A stretch of DNA of 64,000 nt, taken from assembly GCA_903906365.1 (NCBI GenBank), contig CAIVKC010000044.1:47187-111186 (forward strand). The letters run 5' to 3'. The position numbers and the translations under genes are program-made. Below the pieces are notes generated by a model. That model saw only the letters and a program-made list of their open reading frames with translations, did no database searches and was not told where the DNA came from. The stretch comes from an uncultured Bacteroidota bacterium. GTDB taxonomy: Bacteria; Bacteroidota; Bacteroidia; Chitinophagales; Chitinophagaceae. This document shows, piece after piece, positions 43,659 through 53,458 of this stretch. Every line of letters begins with the position of its first letter. Position 1 is the first letter of the stretch.

Positions 43659-44459
43659 TTATTCCATAATGCGCTCTTCCTGGCTGATTTTAGTCATATT
43701 GTTTTTCTGCAGTACCTCTTTGGCCAGGTTCAGGTAGTTGACGGCCCCCTTGCTGTATGCATCATAGAGTATCACCGGTTTGCCTACACTGGGAGCCTCG
43801 CTGATCTTTGTATTTCGGTGAATGATGGTATTAAAAACCATTTCATCAAAATGTTTGCGCACTTCGCTGACAACCTGATTACAAAGACGAAGCCTTCCAT
43901 CATACATGGTCATCAGGATACCCTCAATTTCCAGTTGCGGGTTGAGCCGGTTCTGAACAATCTTAATGGTATTAAGCAGTTTGCCCAGTCCTTCCAGGGC
44001 AAAGAATTCCGTTTGCACCGGAACAATGACGGAATCCGATGCCGTCAGGGCATTAACGGTGATTAGGCCCAGGGAAGGGGAGCAGTCAATGATGATGAAT
44101 TCGTACTGGTCCTTGATCGGCGCCAGTATATTCTTCAGAACAGATTCCCTGTTTGGATAATTGATCATTTCAATTTCGGCTCCTACCAGGTCAATATGGG
44201 AGGGAATAAGATCGAGATTGGGAATTTCTGACTTAAGAACAACATCCTTGGCCAGGGTGCCGTTCACCATGCAATCATAAAGACTTTGAGTGATATTATG
44301 GAGGTCAAATCCTACTCCGGTCGTGCTGTTCGCCTGTGGATCAGCATCAACCAACAGGGTCCTGAATTCCAACACCGCCAGGCTGGCCGCCAGGTTGATG
44401 GCTGAAGTGGTTTTTCCGACTCCCCCCTTTTGATTTGCAACTCCAATAGTCTTTCCCAT
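43659..44459 (-). CDS. parA: Chromosome-partitioning ATPase ParA/Soj
   Basis: MinD/ParA-type ATPase (266 aa). The deviant Walker A is [14 protein letters not shown] with signature Lys, Walker A-prime [11 protein letters not shown] follows, and the Walker B region is [11 protein letters not shown]. With ParB it segregates chromosome origins. No N-terminal DNA-binding domain is present, as in chromosomal Soj proteins rather than P1-type plasmid ParA. It is the first gene of the operon parA-parB-DUF5683-dapB. Confidence 0.97.
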   Translation of the reverse strand: MGKTIGVANQKGGVGKTTSAINLAASLAVLEFRTLLVDADPQANSTTGVGFDLHNITQSLYDCMVNGTLAKDVVLKSEIPNLDLIPSHIDLVGAEIEMINYPNRESVLKNILAPIKDQYEFIIIDCSPSLGLITVNALTASDSVIVPVQTEFFALEGLGKLLNTIKIVQNRLNPQLEIEGILMTMYDGRLRLCNQVVSEVRKHFDEMVFNTIIHRNTKISEAPSVGKPVILYDAYSKGAVNYLNLAKEVLQKNNMTKISQEERIME

Positions 44460-44722
44460 ATTTTTTGCTCAAGATATACCCCGGTAAGCTAATTATAATT
44501 AGGCCTGCAAAGTAATAAAACCGGCAATTAATTATATATTTTTATCATCCTTTCCCGCACTCCAGTGAAACTGCCAGAAAAACAGGCTGGATCCGGGTAA
44601 AATTCTCGCCAATCGGCAAACCGACAAAATTTAGTTTTGCCCAATCCTGTTAACAATCAATGACAGTTGGCAAAAATACGGCTTCGGCATAAATTGTGGC
44701 AACATTCATGCGGAATCATTGT

Positions 44723-44730
44723 TAGTTTTG
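44723..44730 (+). promoter_or_regulatory. -7 promoter element of the FMN reductase gene
   Basis: TAGTTTTG (TAnnTTTG), ten bases before the start codon at 44741, in the divergent region between parA and the reductase gene. Confidence 0.5.
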
Positions 44731-44740
44731 TCAAATTTAT

Positions 44741-45241
44741 ATGTATACCATCATTTCAGGGACCAACCGGACCGACAGCAATACCATCAGGGTTGCCCGG
44801 CTCTACAAGCAAATATTGAAATCAAAGGGGGTGGATGCCGCCTTTTTGACACTTGAAGGGCTCAATGTACTGGAGCGCAACCCCGCTGTCCGGAAAATAG
44901 AAGAAGAGTGGCTGATTCCTGCTTCCAAGTTCATTTTTATTTCACCGGAATACAATGGGAGTATTCCCGGTGTTTTGAAGGCTCTCCTGGATGTTTCGGA
45001 CATCAAAAAATGCTGGTGGGGGAAAAAAGCCCTGCTTACCGGGGTATCTACCGGAAGGGCAGGGAACCTTCGCGGAATGGAGCATCTTACCGGGATACTG
45101 CATTTTCTTAAAATGGTGGTCCATCCCGACAAGTTGCCTATTTCCCAGGTGGATACCCTCTTTGACCAATCTGGTGAACTGACAGATATCCCAACCCTGC
45201 AGGCCATTGACAGACAGCTCAACGATTTCATGAACTTCTAA
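44741..45241 (+). CDS. NADPH-dependent FMN reductase family protein
   Basis: Flavodoxin-fold protein of 166 aa. IISGTNRTDSNT at the start is the FMN phosphate-binding loop, and SPEYNGSIPGVLKALLD is the family motif around the flavin ring. It probably reduces FMN, quinones or similar acceptors with NAD(P)H in the cytosol; the physiological acceptor is unknown. It is followed after 20 bases by the membrane metallophosphoesterase gene in the same direction. Confidence 0.92.
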   Translation: MYTIISGTNRTDSNTIRVARLYKQILKSKGVDAAFLTLEGLNVLERNPAVRKIEEEWLIPASKFIFISPEYNGSIPGVLKALLDVSDIKKCWWGKKALLTGVSTGRAGNLRGMEHLTGILHFLKMVVHPDKLPISQVDTLFDQSGELTDIPTLQAIDRQLNDFMNF

Positions 45242-45261
45242 TAGGAAATTAATTCGGCTAT

Positions 45262-46503
45262 ATGCGCAATCTCAACATTATACTGGCAGTAATGCTCCTG
45301 TGCCTGGATTTTTATGTGTTTGAAGCCCTTAAAGTGGTGGCCCAGGGCATCTCCCCGAAATGGAAAATGGTCCTCTTTGGCTCGTATTGGACCCTGTCTG
45401 TAGTAATCGTTATTGTCCTGATTATGATGCCATTTATCAATTTTGATGCATGGCCTAAATCCTTTCGCAATTATCTTTTTGCTACCATCCTGGGCGTTTT
45501 TTTTGCCGAACTGCTGGTGTCGGTCTTTTTGCTTATGGATGATGTTCGCAGATTGATCCAGTGGGGCAGTTCCAGGCTGTTTTTCCGTCATACGGAGGGG
45601 GAAGGTCTGAGCGGGGAGGGGATATCCAGGTCCACCTTCCTGAGCTGGCTTGGACTAGGTGTAGGCGGCAGCCTGTTTGGAACCCTTATTTATGGGTTTA
45701 GCAACAAATACAACTATGACCTCCGGCGGGTGAAGCTCTCCTTCGCGAACCTCCCGGAGTCATTCAGGGGCCTGCGGATCATACAGATCTCTGATATCCA
45801 TTCCGGAAGTTTCACTGATAAGAAGGCTGTGGAAAAGGGAGTGGAGATGATTTTGCGTGAAAAGCCTGACCTGATTTTATTTACAGGTGACCTGGTCAAT
45901 GACCGGGCTGGTGAAATGACGGACTATATGGATATATTCTCCCGACTGCAGGCGCCTTTGGGGGTTTTTTCCACCCTCGGTAACCATGATTATGGAGATT
46001 ACGTCCACTGGGAAAATGCAGCCGCCAAGAACGAAAACCTGGAACAGGTAAAAGCGATTCACGGGAAAATGGGCTGGCGCCTGCTGATGAATGAACATGT
46101 TGCCCTGGAGAGAAAGGGCCAGCATATTGCCCTGCTGGGCATTGAAAACTGGAGTGCAAAGGCGCGGTTTCCCAAACATGGCAGGATGGGCGAGGCTTAT
46201 AAGGGATCGGAGAATTATCCGTTTCGCATCTTGATGAGTCACGACCCCAGCCACTGGGATGCGGAAGTCAGACCCAAATATCCTGATGTTGATCTGATGC
46301 TTTCGGGTCATACCCATGGGATGCAATTTGGCCTGGAATTGCCTTTTTTCAAATGGAGTCCGGTGCAATATGTATACAAACAATGGGCTGGACTTTATGA
46401 AGAGAGCGGCCAGAAATTATACGTTAACCGGGGTTTTGGTTTCCTGGGCTATCCCGGCCGTGTAGGAATCCTTCCTGAAATCACGTTGCTTGAACTTATT
46501 TGA
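45262..46503 (+). CDS. Membrane-bound metallophosphoesterase
   Basis: Protein of 413 aa with three or four N-terminal hydrophobic segments (residues 1-20, 35-55, 66-92 and about 130-150). A calcineurin-like phosphoesterase domain follows, with metal motifs IQISDIHSGS, FTGDLVNDR, LGNHDYGD, MSHDPSHWD and SGHTHGMQ in the expected order. This architecture is like the YaeI/membrane phosphoesterase group that acts on nucleotide-lipid or phospholipid substrates; the substrate here is not known. It appears co-transcribed with the FMN reductase gene. Confidence 0.93.
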   Translation: MRNLNIILAVMLLCLDFYVFEALKVVAQGISPKWKMVLFGSYWTLSVVIVIVLIMMPFINFDAWPKSFRNYLFATILGVFFAELLVSVFLLMDDVRRLIQWGSSRLFFRHTEGEGLSGEGISRSTFLSWLGLGVGGSLFGTLIYGFSNKYNYDLRRVKLSFANLPESFRGLRIIQISDIHSGSFTDKKAVEKGVEMILREKPDLILFTGDLVNDRAGEMTDYMDIFSRLQAPLGVFSTLGNHDYGDYVHWENAAAKNENLEQVKAIHGKMGWRLLMNEHVALERKGQHIALLGIENWSAKARFPKHGRMGEAYKGSENYPFRILMSHDPSHWDAEVRPKYPDVDLMLSGHTHGMQFGLELPFFKWSPVQYVYKQWAGLYEESGQKLYVNRGFGFLGYPGRVGILPEITLLELI

Positions 46504-46666
46504 GGCTTTAAACCCGGCTTAGTCTTTCAGATCCAAAAGAGAAATGGCAACATTCTTGACATAACCCCATGGGTACTTGGGGCTCACCTTTATAATGTTC
46601 ACAGGTAATTAACGAGGAGTTAAAGCATTTTAACACCCTTGTAAACCATGGTAACGAACTTAAAAA

Positions 46667-46674
46667 TATATTTG
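46667..46674 (+). promoter_or_regulatory. -7 promoter element of the outer-membrane barrel gene
   Basis: TATATTTG (TAnnTTTG), 30 bases before the start codon at 46705. It lies inside the longer open frame from 46648 and so favours the downstream start. Confidence 0.5.
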
Positions 46675-46704
46675 ACCTATATTATCAACCCAAAAAGAAA
46701 CTTC

Positions 46705-47292
46705 ATGAAAGCTAAAATTGCATTGTTATCCGTCGTTCTTGTTGCTTTTGCCTCAACAGGGGTCTTTGCACAGGGTATTCAACTGGGCGTAAAAGGGGGA
46801 ACCAATATTTTCAAGATCCAGGGGCAATCCTTTGACCAGCAGTTCAGATTCGGTTACAGCCTGGGCGGATTTGCCGAAATCAATTTAAACAAGCATTTCG
46901 GGATCCAGCCTGAGCTGATGTGGAACCAGTCAAAAACACAGACCACTGGTGACTTTAACGTGATTTACCAGGGGTCTTCCTTCACCAATGTAACGCTTAA
47001 CTACCTAAGTGTGCCGGTTTTATTGAATTTCCGGCCAACCAAGGTACTCTCCATTTTGGCCGGTCCGCAGTTCGGTATACTACTCAGTCAAAACGACAAC
47101 CTGTTCATATCTACCAAAGAGGCTTTCAAAAAAGGCGATTTCTCAGTGGTGGGAGGAGCGCAATTGAACCTGGCATGGTTTAAACTCGGGGCCCGTTATT
47201 TTATTGGACTCAATAACCTCAATGACCTCGGAAGCCAGGACAAATGGACCAACCAGGGTTTCCAGCTTTATGCCGGAATTAGAATTCTTTGA
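46705..47292 (+). CDS. Outer-membrane beta-barrel protein, porin/PorT family
   Basis: Small barrel protein of 195 aa with a classic signal peptide (MKAKIALLSVVLVAFASTGVFA, cleaved before QG). Alternating amphipathic strands follow: IQLGVKGGTNIFKI, FRFGYSLGGFAEINLN, FGIQPELMWNQS, VTLNYLSVPVLLNFRP, LSILAGPQFGILLS and FQLYAGIRIL. The pattern is that of the outer membrane beta-barrel domain family common in Bacteroidota. Its function is unknown. It is a single-gene transcript with terminator at 47345. Confidence 0.9.
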   Translation: MKAKIALLSVVLVAFASTGVFAQGIQLGVKGGTNIFKIQGQSFDQQFRFGYSLGGFAEINLNKHFGIQPELMWNQSKTQTTGDFNVIYQGSSFTNVTLNYLSVPVLLNFRPTKVLSILAGPQFGILLSQNDNLFISTKEAFKKGDFSVVGGAQLNLAWFKLGARYFIGLNNLNDLGSQDKWTNQGFQLYAGIRIL

Positions 47293-47344
47293 GCCATCCG
47301 GTATTGCCAAGATATTTCAGCTGACTTTTCCCCAAACCGTATTT

Positions 47345-47374
47345 GCCTTCCTGTAAATCAGGAAGGCTTTTTTT
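47345..47374 (+). terminator. Intrinsic terminator of the barrel protein gene
   Basis: 9-bp stem GCCTTCCTG (47345-47353) / CAGGAAGGC (47359-47367) with loop TAAAT and a seven-T tail. Confidence 0.9.
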
Positions 47375-47527
47375 ATGCGGTCCGGTAATTTTAACCCCCC
47401 TCTGGTGGCCCCGGCTGCAGGATGGTCATCCGGGTTCCCATGGCCCGATGGGAATGTTCCTTTCCGGCCGTCCATTCCCCGAACCAGCAGTCTTTTTCAG
47501 GCAATCCTTCCCCATTCCATAGGGAAG

Positions 47528-47560
47528 CAAAAAAGCCTCCCGGGATTTCTTCCGGGAGGC
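47528..47560 (-). terminator. Intrinsic terminator of secDF
   Basis: 9-bp stem GCCTCCCGG (47535-47543) / CCGGGAGGC (47552-47560). The A-run at 47529-47534 gives the T-tract on the minus strand. It lies 36 bases past the secDF stop. Confidence 0.9.
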
Positions 47561-47595
47561 TTCTGATTATTATTGAAATCTTAGCTGTTATTCTG

Positions 47596-50500
47596 CTATT
47601 TGGAAAGGGCAGGTTTTCCTTTTGCAAGGTTTCCTCCACCAGAAGGGGCAGGTTCAGCCTTTCCCAGCGGCTTGTTTCGGGCCATATCCACCAGAATGGG
47701 CGCCGCCACAAAAATGGAAGAATAGGTACCTGTGATCACCCCAATGAGCATGGCGAAGGCAAAGCCCTTGGTAACTTCACCGCCCACCAGAAATAGGATA
47801 AATATGGTGATGAATACTATCAGGGAAGTCATAATGGTTCTGCTCAGTGTATCATTGATGGCCTTGTTGATGATTTCACCCTTGGTGGCTCCTTTCATCT
47901 GACGACTGTATTCCCGGATCCTGTCAAATACGATAACGGTGTCATTCATCGAGAATCCCACAACGGTGAGGATGGCGGCGATGAAATGCTGGTCCACTTC
48001 CATTGGGAAGGGCACCACCTTCCATAGGAAGGAGAACACGGCCAGGGTGACAAAAACGTCATGCAACAGAGCGATGATCGTACCCAAAGAATACCTCCAG
48101 TCTCTGAATCTGATGAAAATATAGATGAAGATAATAATCAGGGCAAAAATCACGGCCTTGATGGCACCCAGTTTCAGGTCATCGGAAATGGTGGCACTTA
48201 CCTTCTTGGACTGTTCAATAAATTTATTAGGATATTCAAAGTCGGCCAGCGAAGTACCTGCAGGCAGGTAGGACTGAAGTCCTTCAAAGAGTTTATTCTT
48301 GACAATGGTATCAGTTGCCTGGCCTTCCTGTTTAACCAGGTAGTCAGTGGTTATCTCCAGTTTGTTGTTGCCACCGTAGGTTTTAACCTGGGGGGAGCTT
48401 CCAAACACTTTCTGAAGGCTGATTTGCACGGCTTCGGATTCAACCGGCCTGTTGAATTTGACCACGTAGCTGCGGCCTCCACTGAATTCAACACCTTCCT
48501 TGAAACCATGAAAAATGGAACCTACACCCAGCAACAGGACCACTACGGATATCCCATAAGCGATCTTTCGGTATTCGATGAACTTAAAATGTGCTTTCTG
48601 GAATATTTTCCTGGACAATGGGGTGAAATACTGGAAATGCCTGTTCTTATTGGTCCAGAAGTCAGTGATCAGCCAGGAAATCAGGATTCCGCAGAAAAGG
48701 GATAAAATGATACCCAGCATCTGGGTAGTTGCAAAACCCTTTACCGGGCCGAGGCCAAAGTAAAAGAGGATGGCAGCGGTCAGGAAGGTGGTTACGTGGG
48801 CATCCAGCACTGGAGCCAGTGACCGGAGATAACCATCTTTGAATGCCAGAATATAGGCTTTTCCCTTGGTAAGTTCCTCTTTGATGCGTTCAAAAATGAT
48901 CACATTGGTGTCCACCGCCATACCGATGGTAAGTACCAGACCCGCAATACCCGGAGCAGTCAGGGAGGCACCCAGGGCGCTCAGCACACCTATGGTAAAC
49001 AACAGGTTTAAAATTAGGGCGATATTGGCCACCCATCCGGCTGTGTTGAAATACAGCAGCATCAGGATAAATATCACCAGGAAGGAAATCACAAAGGCCA
49101 TGGTTCCGCCATGAACGGCTTCCTTGCCCAGGGTCGGTCCTACCACCTGTTCCTGGACGATTTTCGCAGGAGCAGAAAGTTTGCCGGAGTTGAGGATGTT
49201 TGCCAGATCCTGCGCTTCCTGAACGGTTTGGGCAGAATTTCTGCCTCTTCCCATGGTGATCTGGGAATTGCCGCCAGTGATTGGACCATTTACAAATGGG
49301 GCTGAATAAACAATATCATCCAGTACTATGGCTATGGGTTTTCCCACGTTATCCGTGGTCATTTTGGCCCATGCCTTTTCGCCTTCCTTGTCCATGCTCA
49401 TTTCAACCACCACATCGCTGGTGATGGGATCATAATCCTGGCGGGCATTGTTCCTGATATTTCCACCCTCTACTTTGGCTTTATCGGTGCCTGGTATGGT
49501 TTTAATGGCATATAGTTTCAGGTATCCGACCAGTTTGCCATTGTCATCCAAGTCCTGTTTTCCCCAAAGGAATTTCAAATTCGGGGGGAAGCTGTTTAGA
49601 ACCACCGGGTTACTCAGGTATTCATCTACCTTGGCTGTGTCTTTTACCGGAATGATACCCACGTAATCGGGGAGCCTGGATTTGTCGGAGGCAGCCTGAG
49701 CGTTGCGGATGGCTTCGTAAAATATGGGGATAAGCGGGTTCTTATTTTTGAGGGCCGCTGTCGAATCCAGCTTTGCCTGGTTGGAATCCAATGGATTCTT
49801 ATTGTTCAGGAAATTCTCCAGGGCTTTGTCTGCATTCTGGATGGAATTGGTGATTTCGGAAATATTATAGACTTCCCAAAATTGGAGGTTGGCAGTGGAT
49901 TGAAGGTATCTTCTCACCCTGTCATAATCGGTGGCTCCGGCCAGTTCAACGGTAATAATTCCCTTATTGGCGTCCAGGTTAATGGAAGGCTGGGCAACGC
50001 CAAATTTGTCAATACGTTTGGTCAGTACCTGAAAGGTCTGTTTCATGGCCGCGTTGGCCTGGTCATGTATATAATTGATGACTGCGTTGTCGGAAGCATC
50101 GAATTTGATGGTATTCCTGTTGCTGTTGGCAAACAGGGGAGCCAGTTTCACACCTGGATTGAGTTCGGTGAAAGACTGGGAAAAAAGGTCAATGAAATTA
50201 GCATCACTGTTCAGTTTCTTCTGGTGGGCCAGGTCAATGGCTTTGAGCAGGGAAGGGTCGCGGGGGTTATTGGCAAGACCTTTGATGAGGCCATCCAGGG
50301 CAATATCGAGGGTGACATTGATACCCCCTTGAAGGTCAAGCCCCAGCAGCAGTTCATTTTCTTTGGACTTCTGGTAAGTGGTACCCCACCAGGTGATTTT
50401 GGTGTCTTTAGTACTGTCCAGGATATGCCTGAGGCGGCCTTTATAAATCTCATCCAGGGTATCCTGGTAAAGGGCCTGCGCTTCCTTATCAGAGGCATAC

Positions 50501-50652
50501 TTTGTCTGGGCAGCAGGATACAGACTGTTGACGTACCTCTTTGCCTTATCCTGCATGGCCGATTCATGTTTGTTCACAAACCAGGTAAAGGAAAGTTGGT
50601 AAACGGAAATAACAATCAGTAATACGGCAAAAATGCTAACCAAAGCTCTCAT
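47596..50652 (-). CDS. secDF: Fused protein translocase SecD-SecF
   Basis: Inner-membrane protein of 1018 aa combining SecD and SecF, which use the proton gradient to complete Sec-dependent export. The SecD part begins with one membrane segment, then GLDLQGGINVTLDI, a long periplasmic domain and ITGGNSQITMGRG. The first six-helix bundle follows (VISFLVIFILMLLYF; IGMAVDTNVIIFERI). The SecF part begins near residue 680 with FIEYRKIAYGISVVVL and GVEFSGGRSYVVKF, and ends with the second bundle (GFSMNDTVIVFDRIRE). The C-terminal tail is Gly/Pro/Lys-rich. Such fusions are usual in Bacteroidota. yajC lies in another operon about 4 kb away. Confidence 0.97.
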   Translation of the reverse strand: MRALVSIFAVLLIVISVYQLSFTWFVNKHESAMQDKAKRYVNSLYPAAQTKYASDKEAQALYQDTLDEIYKGRLRHILDSTKDTKITWWGTTYQKSKENELLLGLDLQGGINVTLDIALDGLIKGLANNPRDPSLLKAIDLAHQKKLNSDANFIDLFSQSFTELNPGVKLAPLFANSNRNTIKFDASDNAVINYIHDQANAAMKQTFQVLTKRIDKFGVAQPSINLDANKGIITVELAGATDYDRVRRYLQSTANLQFWEVYNISEITNSIQNADKALENFLNNKNPLDSNQAKLDSTAALKNKNPLIPIFYEAIRNAQAASDKSRLPDYVGIIPVKDTAKVDEYLSNPVVLNSFPPNLKFLWGKQDLDDNGKLVGYLKLYAIKTIPGTDKAKVEGGNIRNNARQDYDPITSDVVVEMSMDKEGEKAWAKMTTDNVGKPIAIVLDDIVYSAPFVNGPITGGNSQITMGRGRNSAQTVQEAQDLANILNSGKLSAPAKIVQEQVVGPTLGKEAVHGGTMAFVISFLVIFILMLLYFNTAGWVANIALILNLLFTIGVLSALGASLTAPGIAGLVLTIGMAVDTNVIIFERIKEELTKGKAYILAFKDGYLRSLAPVLDAHVTTFLTAAILFYFGLGPVKGFATTQMLGIILSLFCGILISWLITDFWTNKNRHFQYFTPLSRKIFQKAHFKFIEYRKIAYGISVVVLLLGVGSIFHGFKEGVEFSGGRSYVVKFNRPVESEAVQISLQKVFGSSPQVKTYGGNNKLEITTDYLVKQEGQATDTIVKNKLFEGLQSYLPAGTSLADFEYPNKFIEQSKKVSATISDDLKLGAIKAVIFALIIIFIYIFIRFRDWRYSLGTIIALLHDVFVTLAVFSFLWKVVPFPMEVDQHFIAAILTVVGFSMNDTVIVFDRIREYSRQMKGATKGEIINKAINDTLSRTIMTSLIVFITIFILFLVGGEVTKGFAFAMLIGVITGTYSSIFVAAPILVDMARNKPLGKAEPAPSGGGNLAKGKPALSK

Positions 50653-50680
50653 TAGTGTGTCATTTATTTTTAAAGAGCGG

Positions 50681-50688
50681 CAAAGATA
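50681..50688 (-). promoter_or_regulatory. -7 promoter element of secDF
   Basis: On the minus strand this reads TATCTTTG (TAnnTTTG), 28 bases before the secDF start codon. Confidence 0.55.
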
Positions 50689-50781
50689 GGTTTTAGAATT
50701 GATATATCGGCCAGTTGAAAAACAGAATATTTATGGGGCTAATTGCTTGATTGTCTTGGGGATTTCCACTTCCGGAATACG

Positions 50782-50789
50782 TATTTTTG
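50782..50789 (+). promoter_or_regulatory. -7 promoter element of the SxxK hydrolase gene
   Basis: TATTTTTG (TAnnTTTG), 16 bases before the start codon at 50806, divergent from the secDF promoter. Confidence 0.5.
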
Positions 50790-50805
50790 AGGCAATTCCA
50801 TTAAA

Positions 50806-52131
50806 ATGAGACTTGTCCTTTTGGCAATGCAGGCATTCAGTTTTTATGTTTGCATTATTTGTTACCCTCCCCGATATATGCATAATTCCGAAATCAACAG
50901 GCAAAGTCCGGCTCCCAAAACGGATCAAAACTCCCCGCCGGAAGACAGAACCGATGAATTCCTGGTAAGGTTGATGCAAAAATACCCGGCCTATTTCAAC
51001 CATATCCTGGCTTTCCGGGACCAGTTGAAGGTCCAGGTAATTTATACCCAAATTGACCGGGATGCTTCCAACAAGCCCCATTTCCGGGATTATTACTTCC
51101 ATGTGAATCCTGACCGCTATTTTTACCCGGCATCCACCGTTAAAATGCCTGTGGCAGCCCTGGCCCTGCAACGCCTGCACGAATTGGGTAAGCCGGGAAT
51201 TGGCTCAGGGAGTACCATGATTACGGGCAAGGAATTCGACTGGCAACTGCCGGTATACAATGATCCCACTTCAGCCGATGGCAGGCCTTCCGTGGCCCAA
51301 TATGTTCGTAAAATTTTCCTGGTCAGTGACAATGATGCCTTTAACCGCCTCTATGAATTCCTCGGGCCTGATTATATCAACAGACAGCTTTGGGACAGGG
51401 GGTATACCGATGCGCAGATCCGGCACCGCCTGGCACAAACCCTTTCGGCAGAACAGAACAGGCAGACCAATCCGGTTAGTTTCCTGGACAGTTCCGGAAA
51501 TCTGCTGTACTTGCAGCCCGGCCAGTACAGCACCCTTGGGTTTACCCCCCGCAATGACAGGGTTGGAAACGGCTATTTGGATGATAGGGGAAGCCTGGTG
51601 GAGTCCCCACTGGATTTTTCGGGCAAAAACCGCATTTCCCTGGAGGACCAGCATCACATACTCCGCAGTATCATGTTCCCCCAGGATGTTCCGGCCGCGC
51701 AGCGCTTTAAGCTCGCATCTGCCGATTATGACCTTCTCTACCGGTATATGTCTCAGTATCCTTCAGAATCAGCATGGCCTTATTATGATTCTTCAGATTT
51801 TTGGGATGCTTATGGTAAATTTTTGTTCTGGGGCTCAGAAAAAGGGCCCCTGCCAAAGCAAATCCGCATTTTCAATAAGGTGGGTGATGCCTACGGGTTC
51901 CTCACCGATATTATGTATTTGGCAGACTTCAGCCGGCATATTGAATTCATGCTGAGTGCCACAATCTATTGCAACAGCGATGGGATCCTAAATGATGACA
52001 GGTATGACTATGACAGCCTGGGTTATCCTTTCATGAAGAACCTGGGAAGGGTAATTTATGATTATGAAAAAGGGCGAAAAAGAAAATATACGCCGGATTT
52101 GTCGCGGTTCCGCGTCAATTACGACAGGTGA
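50806..52131 (+). CDS. Class A beta-lactamase-like serine hydrolase
   Basis: Protein of 441 aa of the penicillin-binding/beta-lactamase superfamily. The catalytic triad motifs of class A folds are present: SxxK as S110-T-V-K113 in YPASTVKMPVA, SDN at 174-176 in LVSDNDAFN, and K358-V-G360 in place of the usual KTG. A hydrophobic N-terminus (MRLVLLAMQAFSFYVCIIC) suggests export. It is longer than true beta-lactamases, and the Thr-to-Val change in the KTG motif makes a real beta-lactamase unlikely. A peptidoglycan peptidase or an esterase is more plausible. Neighbours give no further hint. Confidence 0.8.
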   Translation: MRLVLLAMQAFSFYVCIICYPPRYMHNSEINRQSPAPKTDQNSPPEDRTDEFLVRLMQKYPAYFNHILAFRDQLKVQVIYTQIDRDASNKPHFRDYYFHVNPDRYFYPASTVKMPVAALALQRLHELGKPGIGSGSTMITGKEFDWQLPVYNDPTSADGRPSVAQYVRKIFLVSDNDAFNRLYEFLGPDYINRQLWDRGYTDAQIRHRLAQTLSAEQNRQTNPVSFLDSSGNLLYLQPGQYSTLGFTPRNDRVGNGYLDDRGSLVESPLDFSGKNRISLEDQHHILRSIMFPQDVPAAQRFKLASADYDLLYRYMSQYPSESAWPYYDSSDFWDAYGKFLFWGSEKGPLPKQIRIFNKVGDAYGFLTDIMYLADFSRHIEFMLSATIYCNSDGILNDDRYDYDSLGYPFMKNLGRVIYDYEKGRKRKYTPDLSRFRVNYDR

Positions 52132-52156
52132 AAAAGCCGCGGTTGTAGTTTAATTT

Positions 52157-52186
52157 TTTGCAGAAACATTCATTTTAATACCTTTG
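52157..52186 (+). promoter_or_regulatory. Promoter of the aspartate aminotransferase gene
   Basis: TTTG (52157-52160), an 18-base spacer and TACCTTTG (52179-52186) are a full -33/-7 match. The start codon follows 25 bases later. Confidence 0.7.
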
Positions 52187-52211
52187 CCCGCGCAATTTTA
52201 TACCTATTATT

Positions 52212-53402
52212 ATGCATCTATCATCTATTTTATCCCGATTCAGTGAACCAGAAACCCTGAAAATGGCCAAGCTCGGCCGCGAACTGAGAGCCAAAGGAAT
52301 CGATGTGATCGACCTGAGCCTGGGAGAGCCTGATTTTGACACGCCCCAGCATATCAAGGACGCTGCCAAAAAAGCCATTGATGACAACTGGAGTCACTAT
52401 ACCCCGGTAGCCGGTTATGCCGACCTGCGTGAAGCAGTATGCATCAAGCTCAAAAGGGATAACAACCTGGATTATAAGCCCGAAAATATAATTACCTCCA
52501 CCGGCGCCAAACAAAGCCTGGCCAATGCCATCCTGGCACTGGTTGATGAAGGGGATGAAGTGATCATACCGACGCCTTATTGGGTTACTTATTCGGAACT
52601 GGTGAAAATTGCCAGGGGGAAAGTCATTGAAGTGCATACCACCCTGGAAAATGGTTTTAAGGTCACGCCCGAGCAGCTTGAGGCGGCTATCACGGACAAA
52701 ACCAGGCTTTTTTTGTTTTCTTCACCCTGTAACCCGTCCGGAGCCGTCTATAACAAGGAAGAACTGGAGGCGCTGGCCGTTGTTTTCAGGAAATTCCCCC
52801 AGGTAAGCATCATCTCCGACGAAATTTACGAATACATTAATTTTATAGGAAGCCACCAGAGTATTGCTCAATTCGGGGATCTCAAGGAGCGTATCATTAT
52901 CATCAACGGACTGAGTAAGGGTTTTGCCATGACCGGATGGCGCCTGGGTTATATTGCAGCCTCTGTCGAGGTAGCCAAAGCCTGCGAGAAATTGCAGGGC
53001 CAGTTCACCAGCGGAGCAAATTCAATCACCCAGAAAGCGGCCGTGGTGGCGCTTACTACAGACCTGAAACCTACTTATGAAATGGTGGAGGAGTTTACCC
53101 GACGCAGAAAAAGAACCATGGAACTGGTAAGGGCCATTCCCGGCATGAAATGTTTTGAACCTGAAGGAGCCTTTTATATTTTTCCGGATGTTTCCTATTA
53201 TTTTGGCAAATCAAACGGGACGGAGACTATCAGCAATTCAGCTGATTTTTCAATGTATCTGCTCAATACGGCCCATGTTTCCTCGGTGATGGGGGATGCA
53301 TTCGGAGACCCTGCCTGCGTGCGATTTTCATTTGCAAACAGTATGACCAATATTGAAAGGGCATGGGTTAGAATCAGCGAGGCCCTTTCCAAACTGAAGT
53401 AG
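52212..53402 (+). CDS. aspC: Aspartate aminotransferase
   Basis: PLP-dependent fold type I aminotransferase (396 aa) of the I-gamma/AspAT group. Motifs are SLGEPDFDTP near residue 38, TPVAGYADLREAV, TGAKQSLANAI, PTPYWVTY, SSPCNPSGAVY, the IISDEIYEYI aspartate, the PLP lysine in GLSKGFAMTGWRLGY and the C-terminal arginine in CVRFSFA. It interconverts aspartate/oxaloacetate and glutamate/2-oxoglutarate in the cytosol, and members may also accept prephenate. It is a single-gene unit with a strong promoter. Confidence 0.94.
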   Translation: MHLSSILSRFSEPETLKMAKLGRELRAKGIDVIDLSLGEPDFDTPQHIKDAAKKAIDDNWSHYTPVAGYADLREAVCIKLKRDNNLDYKPENIITSTGAKQSLANAILALVDEGDEVIIPTPYWVTYSELVKIARGKVIEVHTTLENGFKVTPEQLEAAITDKTRLFLFSSPCNPSGAVYNKEELEALAVVFRKFPQVSIISDEIYEYINFIGSHQSIAQFGDLKERIIIINGLSKGFAMTGWRLGYIAASVEVAKACEKLQGQFTSGANSITQKAAVVALTTDLKPTYEMVEEFTRRRKRTMELVRAIPGMKCFEPEGAFYIFPDVSYYFGKSNGTETISNSADFSMYLLNTAHVSSVMGDAFGDPACVRFSFANSMTNIERAWVRISEALSKLK

Positions 53403-53458
53403 CCGCCTATCCGGGTCGAAAAGGGGAGGGGATCTGACCAAAGAGGCATATCCTTGCT

